Source of the DNA: Mycolicibacterium gilvum | GTDB lineage: Bacteria; Actinomycetota; Actinomycetes; Mycobacteriales; Mycobacteriaceae | Length of the DNA: 64,000 nt | Direction: 5' to 3' | NCBI RefSeq assembly: GCF_900454025.1 | Contig: NZ_UGQM01000001.1 | Location: 434,001-498,000, forward strand | In this document: piece by piece, positions 19,836 through 29,072 of the stretch | Layout of the letters: the number at the start of each line of letters is the position of its first letter | How positions within the stretch are numbered: the stretch's first letter is position 1 | Made by a program: the position numbers and the translations under genes | Notes under the pieces: model-generated | Database searches by the model: none | What the model was told of the DNA's origin: nothing | The model's input: the letters and a program-made list of their open reading frames with translations, nothing else

Positions 19836-20294
19836 TCAGATGTTCAGCGCGCGCCCGGGTTTGACCTTGAACTCGACCGCGTCCAGCTTCATCGACGCGT
19901 CATAGGTGCGGTCGTACCCCGTCTCGCAGATGCGCCAGCCGTCGGCGGTGCGCCGGTAGCGATCGTGGTAGAAACCCGCACCGATCAACATGAAGTTGAA
20001 GTCCGGCGCGATCACCCGGTCCTGCAGGTACCAGGTCGCCGACGCCTCGTCACCGTCGACGGTGATCTCGGGGTGGTTCACCCGGTGCTCGGTGAGCACC
20101 TCGGGGCCGAGCGAGTTGCGCATGAAGCCGACGAGATCATCGCGGTTGGTGAAGTGGTGCTCCTCGCCGATCGACTCGCCGTAACGACCGACGACGTCCT
20201 CGGTCAGGGTGTCGGCGAAGTCGTCCCAGTGCTTGGTGTCCAGGGCGCGAAGGTAGCGATACTTGACCTGCTTGATCTCGTCGATGTCACTCAT
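19836..20294 (-). CDS. SnoaL/NTF2-like domain protein
   Basis: This is a 152-residue soluble protein with the cone-shaped NTF2/SnoaL fold signature. It has an N-terminal helix IDEIKQVKYRYLRALDTKHWDDFADTL (given here as the landmark region 3-30), then alternating strands with ATWYLQDRV and GFYHDRYRRTADGWRI. Members act as small isomerases/dehydratases or ligand binders, and nothing here fixes the substrate. ATG 20294 (MSDID) is preferred; an in-frame ATG at 20303 adds three residues. It is convergent with the L,D-transpeptidase gene and divergent from the Hsp70-like gene. Confidence 0.8.
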   Translation of the reverse strand: MSDIDEIKQVKYRYLRALDTKHWDDFADTLTEDVVGRYGESIGEEHHFTNRDDLVGFMRNSLGPEVLTEHRVNHPEITVDGDEASATWYLQDRVIAPDFNFMLIGAGFYHDRYRRTADGWRICETGYDRTYDASMKLDAVEFKVKPGRALNI

Positions 20295-20373
20295 GGCCGC
20301 CATTGCAGCACACCGCGGCCCGCTGCGTGTCAGATGCGTCCGACCGCCCACCCCGTCTAGGGTGGCCTCAATC

Positions 20374-22170
20374 ATGAGCGATGCGTTGGGACTGTCCATC
20401 GGTTCGACCAACCTCGTCGCGGCAACCGTCGGCAACGAGCCGGTACTTCGTCGGTCGGTCCTGACCGTGTACGGCCACGCCGCGCCGCAGGTCGGTGACG
20501 GAGCCGATGCCGGCGGTGCGACGCTGACCGATTTCGTCGAACGCGTCGGGGATCCGGTTCCGCTGGTGGCCTCCGACGGTGCGACCTACCCGGCCGAACA
20601 GCTCCTGGTCGAGGCGCTCGAAACCATGGCGGGCCTGGCGACCTCGCAGCGGCTGGCCGACGTGGTGATCGCCGTGCCGTCGTATTGGACCGTGGAGGCG
20701 ACCCGCGCGCTGGCACAGACGTTGACCGCGAGCGACCTGCTGGCACCGTCGGGAGCGCCGCCCCGGCTGATCTCCGATACCGAGGCGGCGCTGACCGCCC
20801 TCAACGCCAACCCCGGCCTGGACCGTCGAGGCGTCGCGGTGCTGCTCGACTTCGGGGGCAGCGGCACCAGCATCACCGCCGTCGACGCGGCGGCGTTCAC
20901 GGTGATCGGCACCCACCGCCACCCCGATTTCGCCGGAGACCAGATCGACCAGGCGCTGCTCGGTCATGTGCTCGCGGCCGCCGGCGGGGACACCGATCCT
21001 GCGCAGACGGCCGCGGTCGGATCGCTGGCCCGGTTGCGCGACGACTGCCGGGTCGCCAAGGAACGCCTCTCGAACCAGACCGCGACCCAGCTGACCGTCG
21101 AACTGCCCGGCGCCGGGACCGAAATACGCGTCACCAGAGCCGAACTCGACGATCTGCTCAGGCGCCCCCTCGACGGCGTCTTCACCGCGCTCGACGAGCT
21201 GCTGTCGCGCAACGGAATCGCGCCGGACGCAGTCACCTCCGTCGCGATGGTCGGCGGCGGCGCATCGATACCGCTTATCGGCCAACAGGTTTCGCAACGA
21301 CTTCAGGTACCGGTGATCACCACCGCGCGGCCCGCCCTCGACGGCGCCGTCGGCGCCGCGATGTTCGCCGCGTACGGCCGAAGCGCGGACACCTCGACCG
21401 TCGCCGCGGCGCCTGTCGTCCTGCCTCCCGGCGTGGACAGCGGTGACAGCGGTGACGCCACGTATGCGCTGGCGTGGTCGCAGGACGACCCGTCGGCCGA
21501 CGACATCGTGCCCTACACCGGCGAGGAGCCCGCGGAGCGGCCCAATCCGTATGTGCTCTCGGACCCGTACGGTCCCACCGAGGTCATCGCGCAGGAGGCC
21601 CCGCCCGCCGACGAGCCCCGGCCCCGAGTCCCGCTGACGCTCACCGGGATCCTGGCCGCCGTCGCCCTGTTGGCGGTCGGCGGGGCGGCCATCGCGCTCA
21701 CCAGCGTCCAGACCTCCGACCGGACGCCGCCGAAGCCCGCCAACGCGCCGCTCAGCAGTCCCTTCGTACCGCCCAGCGCTGCACCCGAGACGGTCACGGT
21801 CCCCCAGCAGCAGGGCGAGCCGGCACCGCCGCCGGCCACGGCGGAGGCGCCTCCACCGGTGGTCGTCACCACCGCGCCCCCGGCGGCGCCCGAAACCACC
21901 ACGGCAACGACGACGACCACGACGACCACCACGACGTCGCCGACCACCACCACGACCACGACGACGACCACCACGACGACCCCACCCACGACCACGACGA
22001 CCGCGCCGACAACAACGACCGCGCCGCCCACGACGACCGCGCCGACAACCACGGTGCCGCCGACAACAGTGCCGCCGACGACAACGGGGGGCATCGCCAC
22101 GACGACGACGTACCTGACCGTGCCGTTCGTCCCCGTGCCCATCCCGATCCTGGTGCCCGACGTCCCCTGA
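20374..22170 (+). CDS. Hsp70/actin-like ATPase-domain membrane protein with Thr/Pro-rich tail (Rv0312-like)
   Basis: The 598-residue protein has an N-terminal Hsp70-type nucleotide-binding domain (about 1-340) without an Hsp70 substrate domain, then a Pro/acidic linker. One membrane helix follows (about 420-445; LTGILAAVALLAVGGAAIAL), and the extracytoplasmic tail is very rich in Thr and Pro. Phosphate-2 (LLDFGGSGTSI) and the adenosine motif (VAMVGGGASIPL) are recognisable. Phosphate-1 reads LGLSIGSTN, with Ser in place of the usual Asp, so ATP hydrolysis may be impaired. A paralogue lies at 59551. Function is unknown; a cell-envelope sensor or scaffold is possible. Confidence 0.85.
   Translation: MSDALGLSIGSTNLVAATVGNEPVLRRSVLTVYGHAAPQVGDGADAGGATLTDFVERVGDPVPLVASDGATYPAEQLLVEALETMAGLATSQRLADVVIAVPSYWTVEATRALAQTLTASDLLAPSGAPPRLISDTEAALTALNANPGLDRRGVAVLLDFGGSGTSITAVDAAAFTVIGTHRHPDFAGDQIDQALLGHVLAAAGGDTDPAQTAAVGSLARLRDDCRVAKERLSNQTATQLTVELPGAGTEIRVTRAELDDLLRRPLDGVFTALDELLSRNGIAPDAVTSVAMVGGGASIPLIGQQVSQRLQVPVITTARPALDGAVGAAMFAAYGRSADTSTVAAAPVVLPPGVDSGDSGDATYALAWSQDDPSADDIVPYTGEEPAERPNPYVLSDPYGPTEVIAQEAPPADEPRPRVPLTLTGILAAVALLAVGGAAIALTSVQTSDRTPPKPANAPLSSPFVPPSAAPETVTVPQQQGEPAPPPATAEAPPPVVVTTAPPAAPETTTATTTTTTTTTTSPTTTTTTTTTTTTTPPTTTTTAPTTTTAPPTTTAPTTTVPPTTVPPTTTGGIATTTTYLTVPFVPVPIPILVPDVP
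21893..22090 (+). repeat. ACC/ACG low-complexity Thr-Pro tract
   Basis: This is a nearly pure run of Thr codons (ACC, ACG, ACA) broken by Pro codons. It encodes the extracytoplasmic tail of the Hsp70-like membrane protein. Such tracts are prone to length change by slippage, and Thr/Pro-rich segments are typical O-mannosylation targets in actinobacteria. Confidence 0.85.
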
Positions 22171-22263
22171 CGCGTCAGCGTCGGCCCCCCGGTCATTGCC
22201 GCAGCAAGAAATAGGGTTTTCCCCGATTCCTCGGGGGGTCCCCCGCACATAATGTTCTCTGCA

Positions 22264-22305
22264 GTCGGTTCGATCGGCTGCGGAGGGGACAGCCGATCGA
22301 CCGAC
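22264..22305 (+). promoter_or_regulatory. Strong hairpin in the ldh leader
   Basis: The arm 22264-22279 pairs with 22291-22305 (15 bp with one bulged T), closing an 11-base loop that contains a purine-rich, ribosome-site-like GGAGGGG. It ends 27 bases before the ldh ATG at 22333. It has no T-run, so it looks more like a regulator palindrome or leader structure than a terminator. Confidence 0.55.
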
Positions 22306-22332
22306 ATTCTGTTGTGGGGCGAGGATGGACCC

Positions 22333-23286
22333 ATGCCAGTCGAACAGAACACCAAGGTTTCCGTCATCGGGATGGGCAGTGTCGGCACCGCGATCGCCTA
22401 CGCCTGCCTGATCCGCGGCTCGGCGGGCGCACTGGCGCTCTACGACCTCAACGCTGCAAAGGTGAGGGCCGAGGTGCTCGACCTCAACCACGGCAGCCAG
22501 TTCGTCCCGCACTGCCGCATCACGGGCTCCGACGACATCGCGGTGACGGACGGGTCCGCGGTGATCGTGGTGACCGCAGGCGCCAAGCAGAAGCCGGGCC
22601 AGAGCCGGCTGGAGCTGGCCGCGACGAACGTCGCCATGGCGCAGACGCTGACGCCGCAGCTGCTCGAGCGCTCCCCGGACGCGGTCATCGTGTTCGTCAC
22701 CAACCCCGTCGACGTCGTGACGTTCGCCGCGGCGCGGTCGGTCAACGCCGCTCCGGGCCACATCTTCGGCTCGGGAACGGTGTTGGACTCCAGTCGTTTT
22801 CGCTATCTCATCGCCGACCGCGCCGATCTCGCGGTCGCCAACGTGCACGGCATCATCGTCGGCGAGCACGGTGATTCGGAGATCTCACTGTGGTCGAGTG
22901 TCTCGGTCGGGGGTGTGCCGGCCGCACAATTCCGGCGCGACGGTGTGCCGGTGTTCGACGAGGACACCCGGAAACGCATCTCGGCCGAGGTGGTCAACGC
23001 CGCCTACGAGATCATCGCCGGCAAGGGCGCCACCAACCTGGCGATCGGATTGTCCACCGCCCGCATCGTCGAGGCGGTGCTCGGCGACGAGCACCGGGTG
23101 CTGCCCGTCTCGACCGTGCAGGAGGGCGCGTACGGGATCTCGGGGGTGGCGCTGTCGCTGCCCACCGTGGTCTCGGCGCACGGCGCGGGCCGCGTCCTGG
23201 AGGTGGCGCTCTCGGAGGACGAACGGGTCGGCCTGCAGGCGTCGGCGACGACGCTGCGGCAGGCGCAGGAACGCTTAGGGCTCTGA
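22333..23286 (+). CDS. ldh: L-lactate dehydrogenase
   Basis: This NAD-dependent L-lactate dehydrogenase (317 residues) interconverts pyruvate and lactate. The Rossmann motif is VIGMGSVGTAIAYA (about 10-23). VTNPVDVVT, LDSSRFRY (substrate-binding Arg) and the catalytic GEHGDSE with His179 mark the LDH/MDH family. The loop residues AGAKQKPGQSRLEL favour lactate over malate dehydrogenase. ATG 22333 gives the usual short N-terminus. The 3' end overlaps the convergent gene by 12 bases. Confidence 0.9.
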   Translation: MPVEQNTKVSVIGMGSVGTAIAYACLIRGSAGALALYDLNAAKVRAEVLDLNHGSQFVPHCRITGSDDIAVTDGSAVIVVTAGAKQKPGQSRLELAATNVAMAQTLTPQLLERSPDAVIVFVTNPVDVVTFAAARSVNAAPGHIFGSGTVLDSSRFRYLIADRADLAVANVHGIIVGEHGDSEISLWSSVSVGGVPAAQFRRDGVPVFDEDTRKRISAEVVNAAYEIIAGKGATNLAIGLSTARIVEAVLGDEHRVLPVSTVQEGAYGISGVALSLPTVVSAHGAGRVLEVALSEDERVGLQASATTLRQAQERLGL

Positions 23287-23997
23287 CCGGGCCGGTTTCT
23301 CCAGCCAGCGGCGACCCTGTTTGGCCGCACGGGCGAGCGCGCCGCACTCACCGATGTAGGCGGCGACCGCGCCGACACCCGGCAGCAGCCCCAGGTACTT
23401 GATCGGCCCGCGTGGGTGGGGCCGCTTGGCGAGTTCGTCGGCGATGGCGTCGAACAGGCCGACCAGATTCCAGATCGCCTTGGCGACACCCGTCGCGCTG
23501 TGCGGTATCGAGGCCAGCGGCCGGCGATCGTCCCCGTCGAACACGACGACCGACAGGTCACGCTCGCACAGCACCGCCGCCAGCATCCGCACCTGCGTGC
23601 GCTGGTCGGTGACCCCGAGCTCACGGGCCACCGCGCACAGCACCACGGCCTGGCTGACGAAGCCGAACAGATCCTGCAGCGGCAACTGGCGGGCGACGAT
23701 CCCGAGAACCCCGGGGAACGCGACCGCGACGGTGTTCACCGCCCCGACCCGCCACACCCACCAGTGGATGCGGGCATCGGTGTCCATATCCTCCCAGGCG
23801 GGGGTCCCCGGCACGTCGACAGCGTTGAGGAGCCGGCCGAGCGCGTCGTCGCGGCGTTTGAGGTCGAGCGGGTCGGTCTCCCACAGCACGTCGAGCAGCG
23901 GGTTGATGATCCGCACCGCGGCGCTGAGCGCGGCTTCGACCCCGGTGTCGGTGATGCGCACGTCCGGTGCCGGCAGCGCGGACAACAGCAGGTTCAC
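23275..23997 (-). CDS. Conserved hypothetical protein, 240 aa
   Basis: I do not recognise this family. The product is rich in hydrophobic and amphipathic helices, with a possible membrane-associated segment near VGAVNTVAVAFPGVLGIVA (about 82-100) and LGLLPGVGAVAAYIGE near the C-terminus. GTG 23997 is taken as the start; a TTG at 24030 adds eleven residues. It is last in a leftward run with the SDR, FAD monooxygenase and EEP genes (spacing tens of bases), suggesting co-transcription. Confidence 0.65.
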   Translation of the reverse strand: MNLLLSALPAPDVRITDTGVEAALSAAVRIINPLLDVLWETDPLDLKRRDDALGRLLNAVDVPGTPAWEDMDTDARIHWWVWRVGAVNTVAVAFPGVLGIVARQLPLQDLFGFVSQAVVLCAVARELGVTDQRTQVRMLAAVLCERDLSVVVFDGDDRRPLASIPHSATGVAKAIWNLVGLFDAIADELAKRPHPRGPIKYLGLLPGVGAVAAYIGECGALARAAKQGRRWLEKPARSEP

Positions 23998-24060
23998 CGT
24001 TGCATCATGTCCAACCCGGCGGTCGCTCAAACGTCGACGCGGCTGATCAGAACTCGCGGA

Positions 24061-24839
24061 TCAGAACTTCAGGTAGCCGCCGTCGAGCCGCAGCACGTCC
24101 CCGGTGTGATAGGCGCTGGCCGGGCCGGCCAGGTACACCGCGACCCCGGCGACGTCCTCGGCCGCGCCCCAGCGCCGCACCGGAACACGCGGCAGGACGC
24201 GGGAGGTGAACCTCTCGTCGGCCATCCCCTCGGACGTCATCTCGGTCTCGAACCATCCCGGGGCCACCGTGTTGGCGCGGATGCCGTGCCGGGCCAACTC
24301 CACCGCGAAGCTGTCCATCATCGACGTGACGCCGGCCTTGGACGCCGCGTAGGCCGGCTGCCGGGGCATGCCCTGGAAGGCGCCGAGGCTCGACACCCCG
24401 ACCAGGCTCCCGCCCCGACCTGCGGCGACCATCTGTCGCGCCGCCTCCCGCAGGGTCAGGAACACGCCGTCGAGGTCGACGCTGGTCACCGACCGGAACT
24501 CCGCCAGCGAGGTCTCCAGACCGGGGTGAACCGCCCCCGCACCCCGGCGTTGGCGAAACAGGAATCAAGCCAACCGAATTCGTCACGTATGCGCGCCATG
24601 GTCTCGGTGACGGCCTCCTCGTCGGTGACGTCGCACACCAGGGGCAGCACAGGGTTGCCGTGGGTGCGCAGCGTGGCCGCGGCATCGTCGAGGCGTTGTG
24701 CGTTGCGGCCGAGGATCGCCACGGTCGCTCCGGCGCGGGCAAGCCCTCCGGCCATCCCGAGGCCGATGCCGGAGCCGCCGCCGGTCACGACGGCCACGTG
24801 GCCGGTCAGGTCGAAAGGATTCGCGGAGGTTGTGGTCAC
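24061..24839 (-). pseudogene. Short-chain dehydrogenase/reductase broken by a frameshift
   Basis: This is an SDR oxidoreductase split between two frames. The upstream part (from 24839) carries VAVVTGGGSGIG (NAD(P) binding) and ends abnormally after CFANAGVRG at a stop at 24486-24488. The downstream part continues in another frame with LAEFRSVTSVDLDGVF, the active-site YAASKAG and a normal SDR C-terminus. One missing base in the run of five C (plus strand) at 24534-24538 explains the break: six would restore NAGVRGAVHPGLET. It may be a real mutation, a phase-variable tract or a sequencing error. The gene lies 10 bases downstream of the FAD monooxygenase gene. Confidence 0.85.
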
Positions 24840-24849
24840 GTGCGTGACC

Positions 24850-26079
24850 TTACTGGGGTCGTCTGCGCGCGAACCCGGGTGCGCGCTCCGGACGCACCCC
24901 GACCCCGACGAGGTAGGCGGGGATCACCGTCAGCCACGGCAGCCGCTCGACCGTCCGGATCAGGCCGGGTGAGGGCCCGGCGGATCCGCCGCGGACGATG
25001 GGGCCCAGCAGCCGCCGGTCGATCAGGCGTTGCAGCGCCTGCGTCACCACGGTGGGCAGGATGCGTCGCCGCCGTACCCGGGCCAGGTCGCGGCCAGTGA
25101 CCGTGCCGCGGCGCAACGGCTCGGCGAGCAGTCGCGCGGCGGCGACCGCATCCTGGATGGCCAGGTTGATCCCCACGCCGCCGGCGGGGGACATCGCGTG
25201 GGCCGCGTCACCGATACAGAGCATGCCCTCGATGTGCCAGCAGCGCAGCCGGTTGAGTTTGACGTCGAGCATCTTGACCTCGTCGAGACTCGCGATCGAC
25301 CCGACGGTTCCGGCCGCCTCCGGCAGCAGCGCGAGCACGTCGGCGTGGAACGCGTCCAGGCCGCGGGCCCGCAGGGCGGCGTCGGTGCCCTTCTCGATCA
25401 GCAGCGCGATCTGCAGGTAACCCTCGCGCGGGATCACGATCATGGCCCGCCCCGGCGCCAACCGGGGGAACAGCGTGTACATCTCATCGGTCTCCGGTCG
25501 TGGCAGCCGGAACCACCACACGTCGAACCCGACCGGGAACTCCTGTGTGCGCAGCCCGGTCTTCTCACGCAGCAGTGAGCCGCGACCGTCGCAGGCGACG
25601 GTCAGGTCGGCCTGCAATTCCCCTGTGCCGTCGGCGGTTTCGTAGCGGACACCGGTGACCCTGCTTCCTTCCCGCAGGACGCCGGTAACCTCGGTGCTCA
25701 TCCTGAGCGTAAACGTCGGCTCGGCGCGGCCGGCGTCGGCGAGCAGGTTGAGCAGGTCCCACTGCGGCACCATCGCGATGTAGGGATGCGGCTGGCGCAG
25801 CCGCCGGAAATCGACCATGGTGACCGACCTCCCGGCGCCGACGTCGACGGTCGCGTGGTCGAGCCGGCTGTGGGAGATGTCGGCGAACCTGGGCCACAGG
25901 CCCAGGTCGTCGAGCAGCCGCAACGTTGTGGGATGCACAGTGTCACCGCGGAAGTCGCGAAGGAAGTCGGCGTGCTTCTCCAGCACCGTGACCTCGACGC
26001 CGGCCCGCGCCAGCAACAGCCCGAGCACCATGCCCGCCGGCCCGCCGCCGACGATCGCGCATGTGGTCGTGTCACTCAC
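24850..26079 (-). CDS. FAD-dependent monooxygenase (PHBH/UbiH-type)
   Basis: The 409-residue protein is of the aromatic-ring hydroxylase superfamily. It has the dinucleotide motif [21 protein letters not shown] (FAD ADP moiety, about 7-27, cited as a landmark), a central DG-type motif TVACDGRGS, and the second FAD motif [19 protein letters not shown]. It probably hydroxylates or epoxidises a hydrophobic substrate using NAD(P)H and O2. GTG 26079 (MSDTTT) is preferred; ATG 26097 adds six residues. It sits between the EEP gene (40 bases upstream) and the SDR gene (10 bases downstream), so a shared pathway is plausible. Confidence 0.87.
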   Translation of the reverse strand: MSDTTTCAIVGGGPAGMVLGLLLARAGVEVTVLEKHADFLRDFRGDTVHPTTLRLLDDLGLWPRFADISHSRLDHATVDVGAGRSVTMVDFRRLRQPHPYIAMVPQWDLLNLLADAGRAEPTFTLRMSTEVTGVLREGSRVTGVRYETADGTGELQADLTVACDGRGSLLREKTGLRTQEFPVGFDVWWFRLPRPETDEMYTLFPRLAPGRAMIVIPREGYLQIALLIEKGTDAALRARGLDAFHADVLALLPEAAGTVGSIASLDEVKMLDVKLNRLRCWHIEGMLCIGDAAHAMSPAGGVGINLAIQDAVAAARLLAEPLRRGTVTGRDLARVRRRRILPTVVTQALQRLIDRRLLGPIVRGGSAGPSPGLIRTVERLPWLTVIPAYLVGVGVRPERAPGFARRRPQ

Positions 26080-26119
26080 GGTGTCATCGTCGCGCATCGC
26101 GCCGCCGACGCGGGGGCAT

Positions 26120-26869
26120 TCACCCGGTGTTGCGCACCAGAACGCAGCGCAGCCCGAAATGATCCGACGGGAAGACCCGCGGGTGCGCCGGCGAGATCGG
26201 CTCGGTGCCGATCAGTTCGACGCTGTCGGGGCGCCACTGCTCGCCCTTGACCAGGACGCGGTCGAAGCGGACGAACCGCTCCTTGCCGGTGGCGTCGAAG
26301 CGCATGTGGTTGATCGAGGTGTCCTCGGTGAACCCGGGTTCGGGCGCGCGCAGCGCCGGCCACACGTCGCACCACGGGGCGGTGATACGAGAGTTCTCGT
26401 CGTCGCGCATGTTGAAATCGCCGAGCAGCACGACGTCATCGGCATGTGCGAACTCGGCATCGATCTCGCGAAACTGCCTGGCGCGCAAAGCGGAGTTACG
26501 TTTTCCGCTGTCCAGGTGTACCGAGCACAGCACCGTCTCGGTCCCGCCGCTGATGAGCACCGCGGTCAGGAAGCCGCGGTGGGCCGCGGTCGGCAGGCGT
26601 GTGTAGGTCACCTGCGACAGCGGGATGCGGGACAACAGCAGCATGCCGTAGTTGCCGACACGACGGCCGGTGACCGCAGCCGCGGCGTAGTCACGCCTGA
26701 TCCACGGCTGCGCCAGAAGCACATCGAGCGCGCGATCGGTGACCTCCTGGAACACCATCACATCGGCGGGATGCGCAGCCAGCAGGTCCGCGAGCGCACG
26801 GTAGCGCTCGTCGGCGAAGTACGCGTCGAACCAGATGTTGAAGGTGGATACGGTGAGAACCGGGCACAC
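26120..26869 (-). CDS. Endonuclease/exonuclease/phosphatase (EEP) family protein
   Basis: This is a 249-residue metal-dependent EEP-fold hydrolase. It shows [10 protein letters not shown] (start of the fold), VMVFQEVT (metal-binding Glu), [18 protein letters not shown] (catalytic DFN) and PSDHFGL (catalytic Asp-His at the C-terminus). The fold serves DNases, phosphodiesterases and sphingomyelinases, so the substrate is open. GTG 26869 places the fold at the N-terminus; the open frame runs further upstream without conserved sequence. It is divergent from the nitrobindin gene and first in a leftward four-gene run. Confidence 0.83.
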   Translation of the reverse strand: MCPVLTVSTFNIWFDAYFADERYRALADLLAAHPADVMVFQEVTDRALDVLLAQPWIRRDYAAAAVTGRRVGNYGMLLLSRIPLSQVTYTRLPTAAHRGFLTAVLISGGTETVLCSVHLDSGKRNSALRARQFREIDAEFAHADDVVLLGDFNMRDDENSRITAPWCDVWPALRAPEPGFTEDTSINHMRFDATGKERFVRFDRVLVKGEQWRPDSVELIGTEPISPAHPRVFPSDHFGLRCVLVRNTG

Positions 26870-27052
26870 GATGTCGTCGCGGCGTCGTGGGGCGGTGACC
26901 CATCGCGCGGCGCCGGCGTCGTGGCATCGCAGAGGGATCCGGCGCCGGCGCGGCCAGATGTTCCATCTCTGCTTTCCCAGCACGATGTCGACGATCGTAT
27001 CGGTCGACCCGCGACCAGTCCTGCGCGCCGGACCGGGGCGTACCCTGGCCGG

Positions 27053-27553
27053 GTGGTCGCGCTCGTCCCGCTGCATCCCGACGTCGTCGCGTTGGCGCCG
27101 CTGCTGGGTGTCTGGGTCGGGGAGGGCACGGGGGAGTATCCGACGGTCCCGTCGTTCGCCTATACCGAGGAGATCACCTTCGGCCACGTCGGAAAGCCGT
27201 TCCTGAGCTACGTCCAGCGCACCCGCGCCGCCGACGACGGCCGCCCGCTGCACAGCGAGACCGGCTACGTGCGCTCACCCGCGCCGCACTGCGTCGAGTG
27301 GATCCTCGCGCACCCGACGGGAATCACCGAGATCCTGGAGGGCATTCTGGAGCGCATCGTCACCGGCGAGGGCGACACCCTGCGGATCGACGTCGAATCG
27401 ACGGCGGTCGGGCGCAGCGCGTCGGCGAAGGAGGTGTCGGCCGTGGGCCGCACCATCGAGCTGGCCGGGGACACCCTGACCTACAGCGTGCGGATGGCGG
27501 CCGTCGGAATGCCGCTGCAGCATCATCTGTCGGCCGTGCTGCACCGCGCCTGA
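27053..27553 (+). CDS. Nitrobindin-family heme protein (FABP-like, DUF1794)
   Basis: The 166-residue beta-barrel protein has the nitrobindin signature: [16 protein letters not shown] near the N-terminus (GxWxGxGxGxYPT) and [13 protein letters not shown] at the C-terminus, which holds the heme-ligating His. Bacterial and mycobacterial nitrobindins bind ferric heme and isomerise peroxynitrite to nitrate. GTG 27053 yields [11 protein letters not shown] and a normal family length. Three bases separate it from the MFS gene, so co-transcription is likely. Confidence 0.87.
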   Translation: MVALVPLHPDVVALAPLLGVWVGEGTGEYPTVPSFAYTEEITFGHVGKPFLSYVQRTRAADDGRPLHSETGYVRSPAPHCVEWILAHPTGITEILEGILERIVTGEGDTLRIDVESTAVGRSASAKEVSAVGRTIELAGDTLTYSVRMAAVGMPLQHHLSAVLHRA

Positions 27554-27556
27554 CCG

Positions 27557-29023
27557 ATGACCGGGCTGCGCATGGGCACGGCCGCCGGCCGCTGGGTACT
27601 GCTGGCGACGGTGCTGGGATCGGGCATCGTGATGGTCGACGCCACGGTCGTCAACGTGGCGTTGCCGCATATCGCCGCCGACCTCGGTGGTGGATTCGGA
27701 GATCTGCAGTGGGTGGTCAACGCCTACACATTGACCCTGGCCTCGCTGATCCTGCTCGGTGGTTCACTCGGGGACCACTTCGGCCGTCGCAAAGTCTTTG
27801 TCCTCGGGGTGGTCTGGTTCGCGCTGGCATCGATCGCGTGCGGGCTGGCCCCGAGCATCGAGGTGCTGATCGTCGCGCGCGCCCTGCAGGGTGTCGGCGG
27901 CGCCCTGCTGACACCGGGCAGCCTGGCCCTGATCTCGGCGGCCTTCGCCAGCGGTGACCGGGGAGCGGCCGTCGGCGCCTGGTCGGGACTCGGCGGCATC
28001 GCGGGCGCCATCGGACCGTTCCTCGGTGGTGCACTCGTCGAATGGAACTGGCGCGCAGCGTTTCTGATCAATGTGCCGCTGGCTGCCTTCGTGATCGCGG
28101 TGACGCTCCTGCGGGTGCCCGAGAGTCGCGACCCGTCCGCGTCGCGACGCCTGGACGTGGGCGGTGCGGTGCTGACCGTCGTCGGACTGGGAGCGCTGAC
28201 CTTCGGTCTGACCGAACTCGGCAACCGTGGCGCGTCTCCGGCTGCGGTGGTGTCCGTGGGTGGCGGACTGGTGGCGCTGGTGGTGTTCGTTCTGGTCGAG
28301 CAAAGGTCCAGCCATCCACTGATGTCGCCGAAGTTGTTCGCCGACAGGAACTTCGGCGTGGCCAATGCGGTGACGCTGCTGATCTACGGTGCGCTGGGCG
28401 CGGTGTTCCTGCTCCTGGTGCTGCAGTTGCAGACGGTGTCCGGGTTCAGCCCCGTCGCCGCGGGCACGGCGCTGCTGCCGTTCACCGTCGTCATGCTGCT
28501 GTTCTCCGCGCGGGCCGGAGCGCTGTCGGGCCGCATCGGTCCCCGGCTGCCCATGACGGTGGGTCCGGTCGTTGCGGCGGCGGGACTGCTGTTGATGCTG
28601 CGCATCGGTGAGGGCGCCTCCTGGGTCTTCGACGTCGCCCCTGCCGCGATCGTGTTCGGCGCCGGGATGGTGCTCGTCGTGGCGCCGCTGACGGCGACGG
28701 TGTTGGACGCGGCACCGGAGCACATGGCCGGGTCGGCGTCGGGGGTGAACAACGCGGTGGCCCGCGCCGGAGGACTGCTGGCGGTCGCCGTGCTGCCCGG
28801 CGTGTCAGGCATCAGCGGGGACGACTACACGGACCCCGCCGCATTCTCGGCCGGCTTCCACACCGCGGTCGTGATCTCGGCGGCGCTGATGGTGGCTGCG
28901 GCGGTGCTGGCAGCTGTCGGCATTCGCCGCACCTCGGCGCATTCGGATCAACGGATCGCCGTGGAGAACTGCACGCACTGCGCGATCACCGGGCTGCCGT
29001 CGCACCCGACTGAGAGGGGGTGA
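27557..29023 (+). CDS. MFS drug exporter, DHA2 (EmrB/QacA) type
   Basis: This 488-residue transporter has about 14 membrane helices. Family motifs include MVDATVVNVALPHIA (motif D1-like in TM1), DHFGRRKVFV (motif A) and ARALQGVGGALLTPGSLALI (TM4, motif B/C region). It is expected to export small lipophilic compounds by proton antiport; no specific substrate can be read from sequence. The unusual tail contains two Cys (ENCTHCAI). It follows the nitrobindin gene by 3 bases. Confidence 0.88.
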   Translation: MTGLRMGTAAGRWVLLATVLGSGIVMVDATVVNVALPHIAADLGGGFGDLQWVVNAYTLTLASLILLGGSLGDHFGRRKVFVLGVVWFALASIACGLAPSIEVLIVARALQGVGGALLTPGSLALISAAFASGDRGAAVGAWSGLGGIAGAIGPFLGGALVEWNWRAAFLINVPLAAFVIAVTLLRVPESRDPSASRRLDVGGAVLTVVGLGALTFGLTELGNRGASPAAVVSVGGGLVALVVFVLVEQRSSHPLMSPKLFADRNFGVANAVTLLIYGALGAVFLLLVLQLQTVSGFSPVAAGTALLPFTVVMLLFSARAGALSGRIGPRLPMTVGPVVAAAGLLLMLRIGEGASWVFDVAPAAIVFGAGMVLVVAPLTATVLDAAPEHMAGSASGVNNAVARAGGLLAVAVLPGVSGISGDDYTDPAAFSAGFHTAVVISAALMVAAAVLAAVGIRRTSAHSDQRIAVENCTHCAITGLPSHPTERG

Positions 29024-29072
29024 GAACAGCCGCGTGCGTTTCGAACCTTCGCACGTGGGGTAGTGGGCCGTC

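Noticed and set aside
17757..20360. Long plus-strand frame spanning the PAP2-DAGK and NTF2-like genes
   Set aside because: It runs antisense to two well-supported genes and has no recognisable protein features.
21893..22090. Trinucleotide array as a CRISPR-like or satellite repeat
   Set aside because: The tract is in frame and encodes Thr/Pro in a clear tail domain; no spacers.
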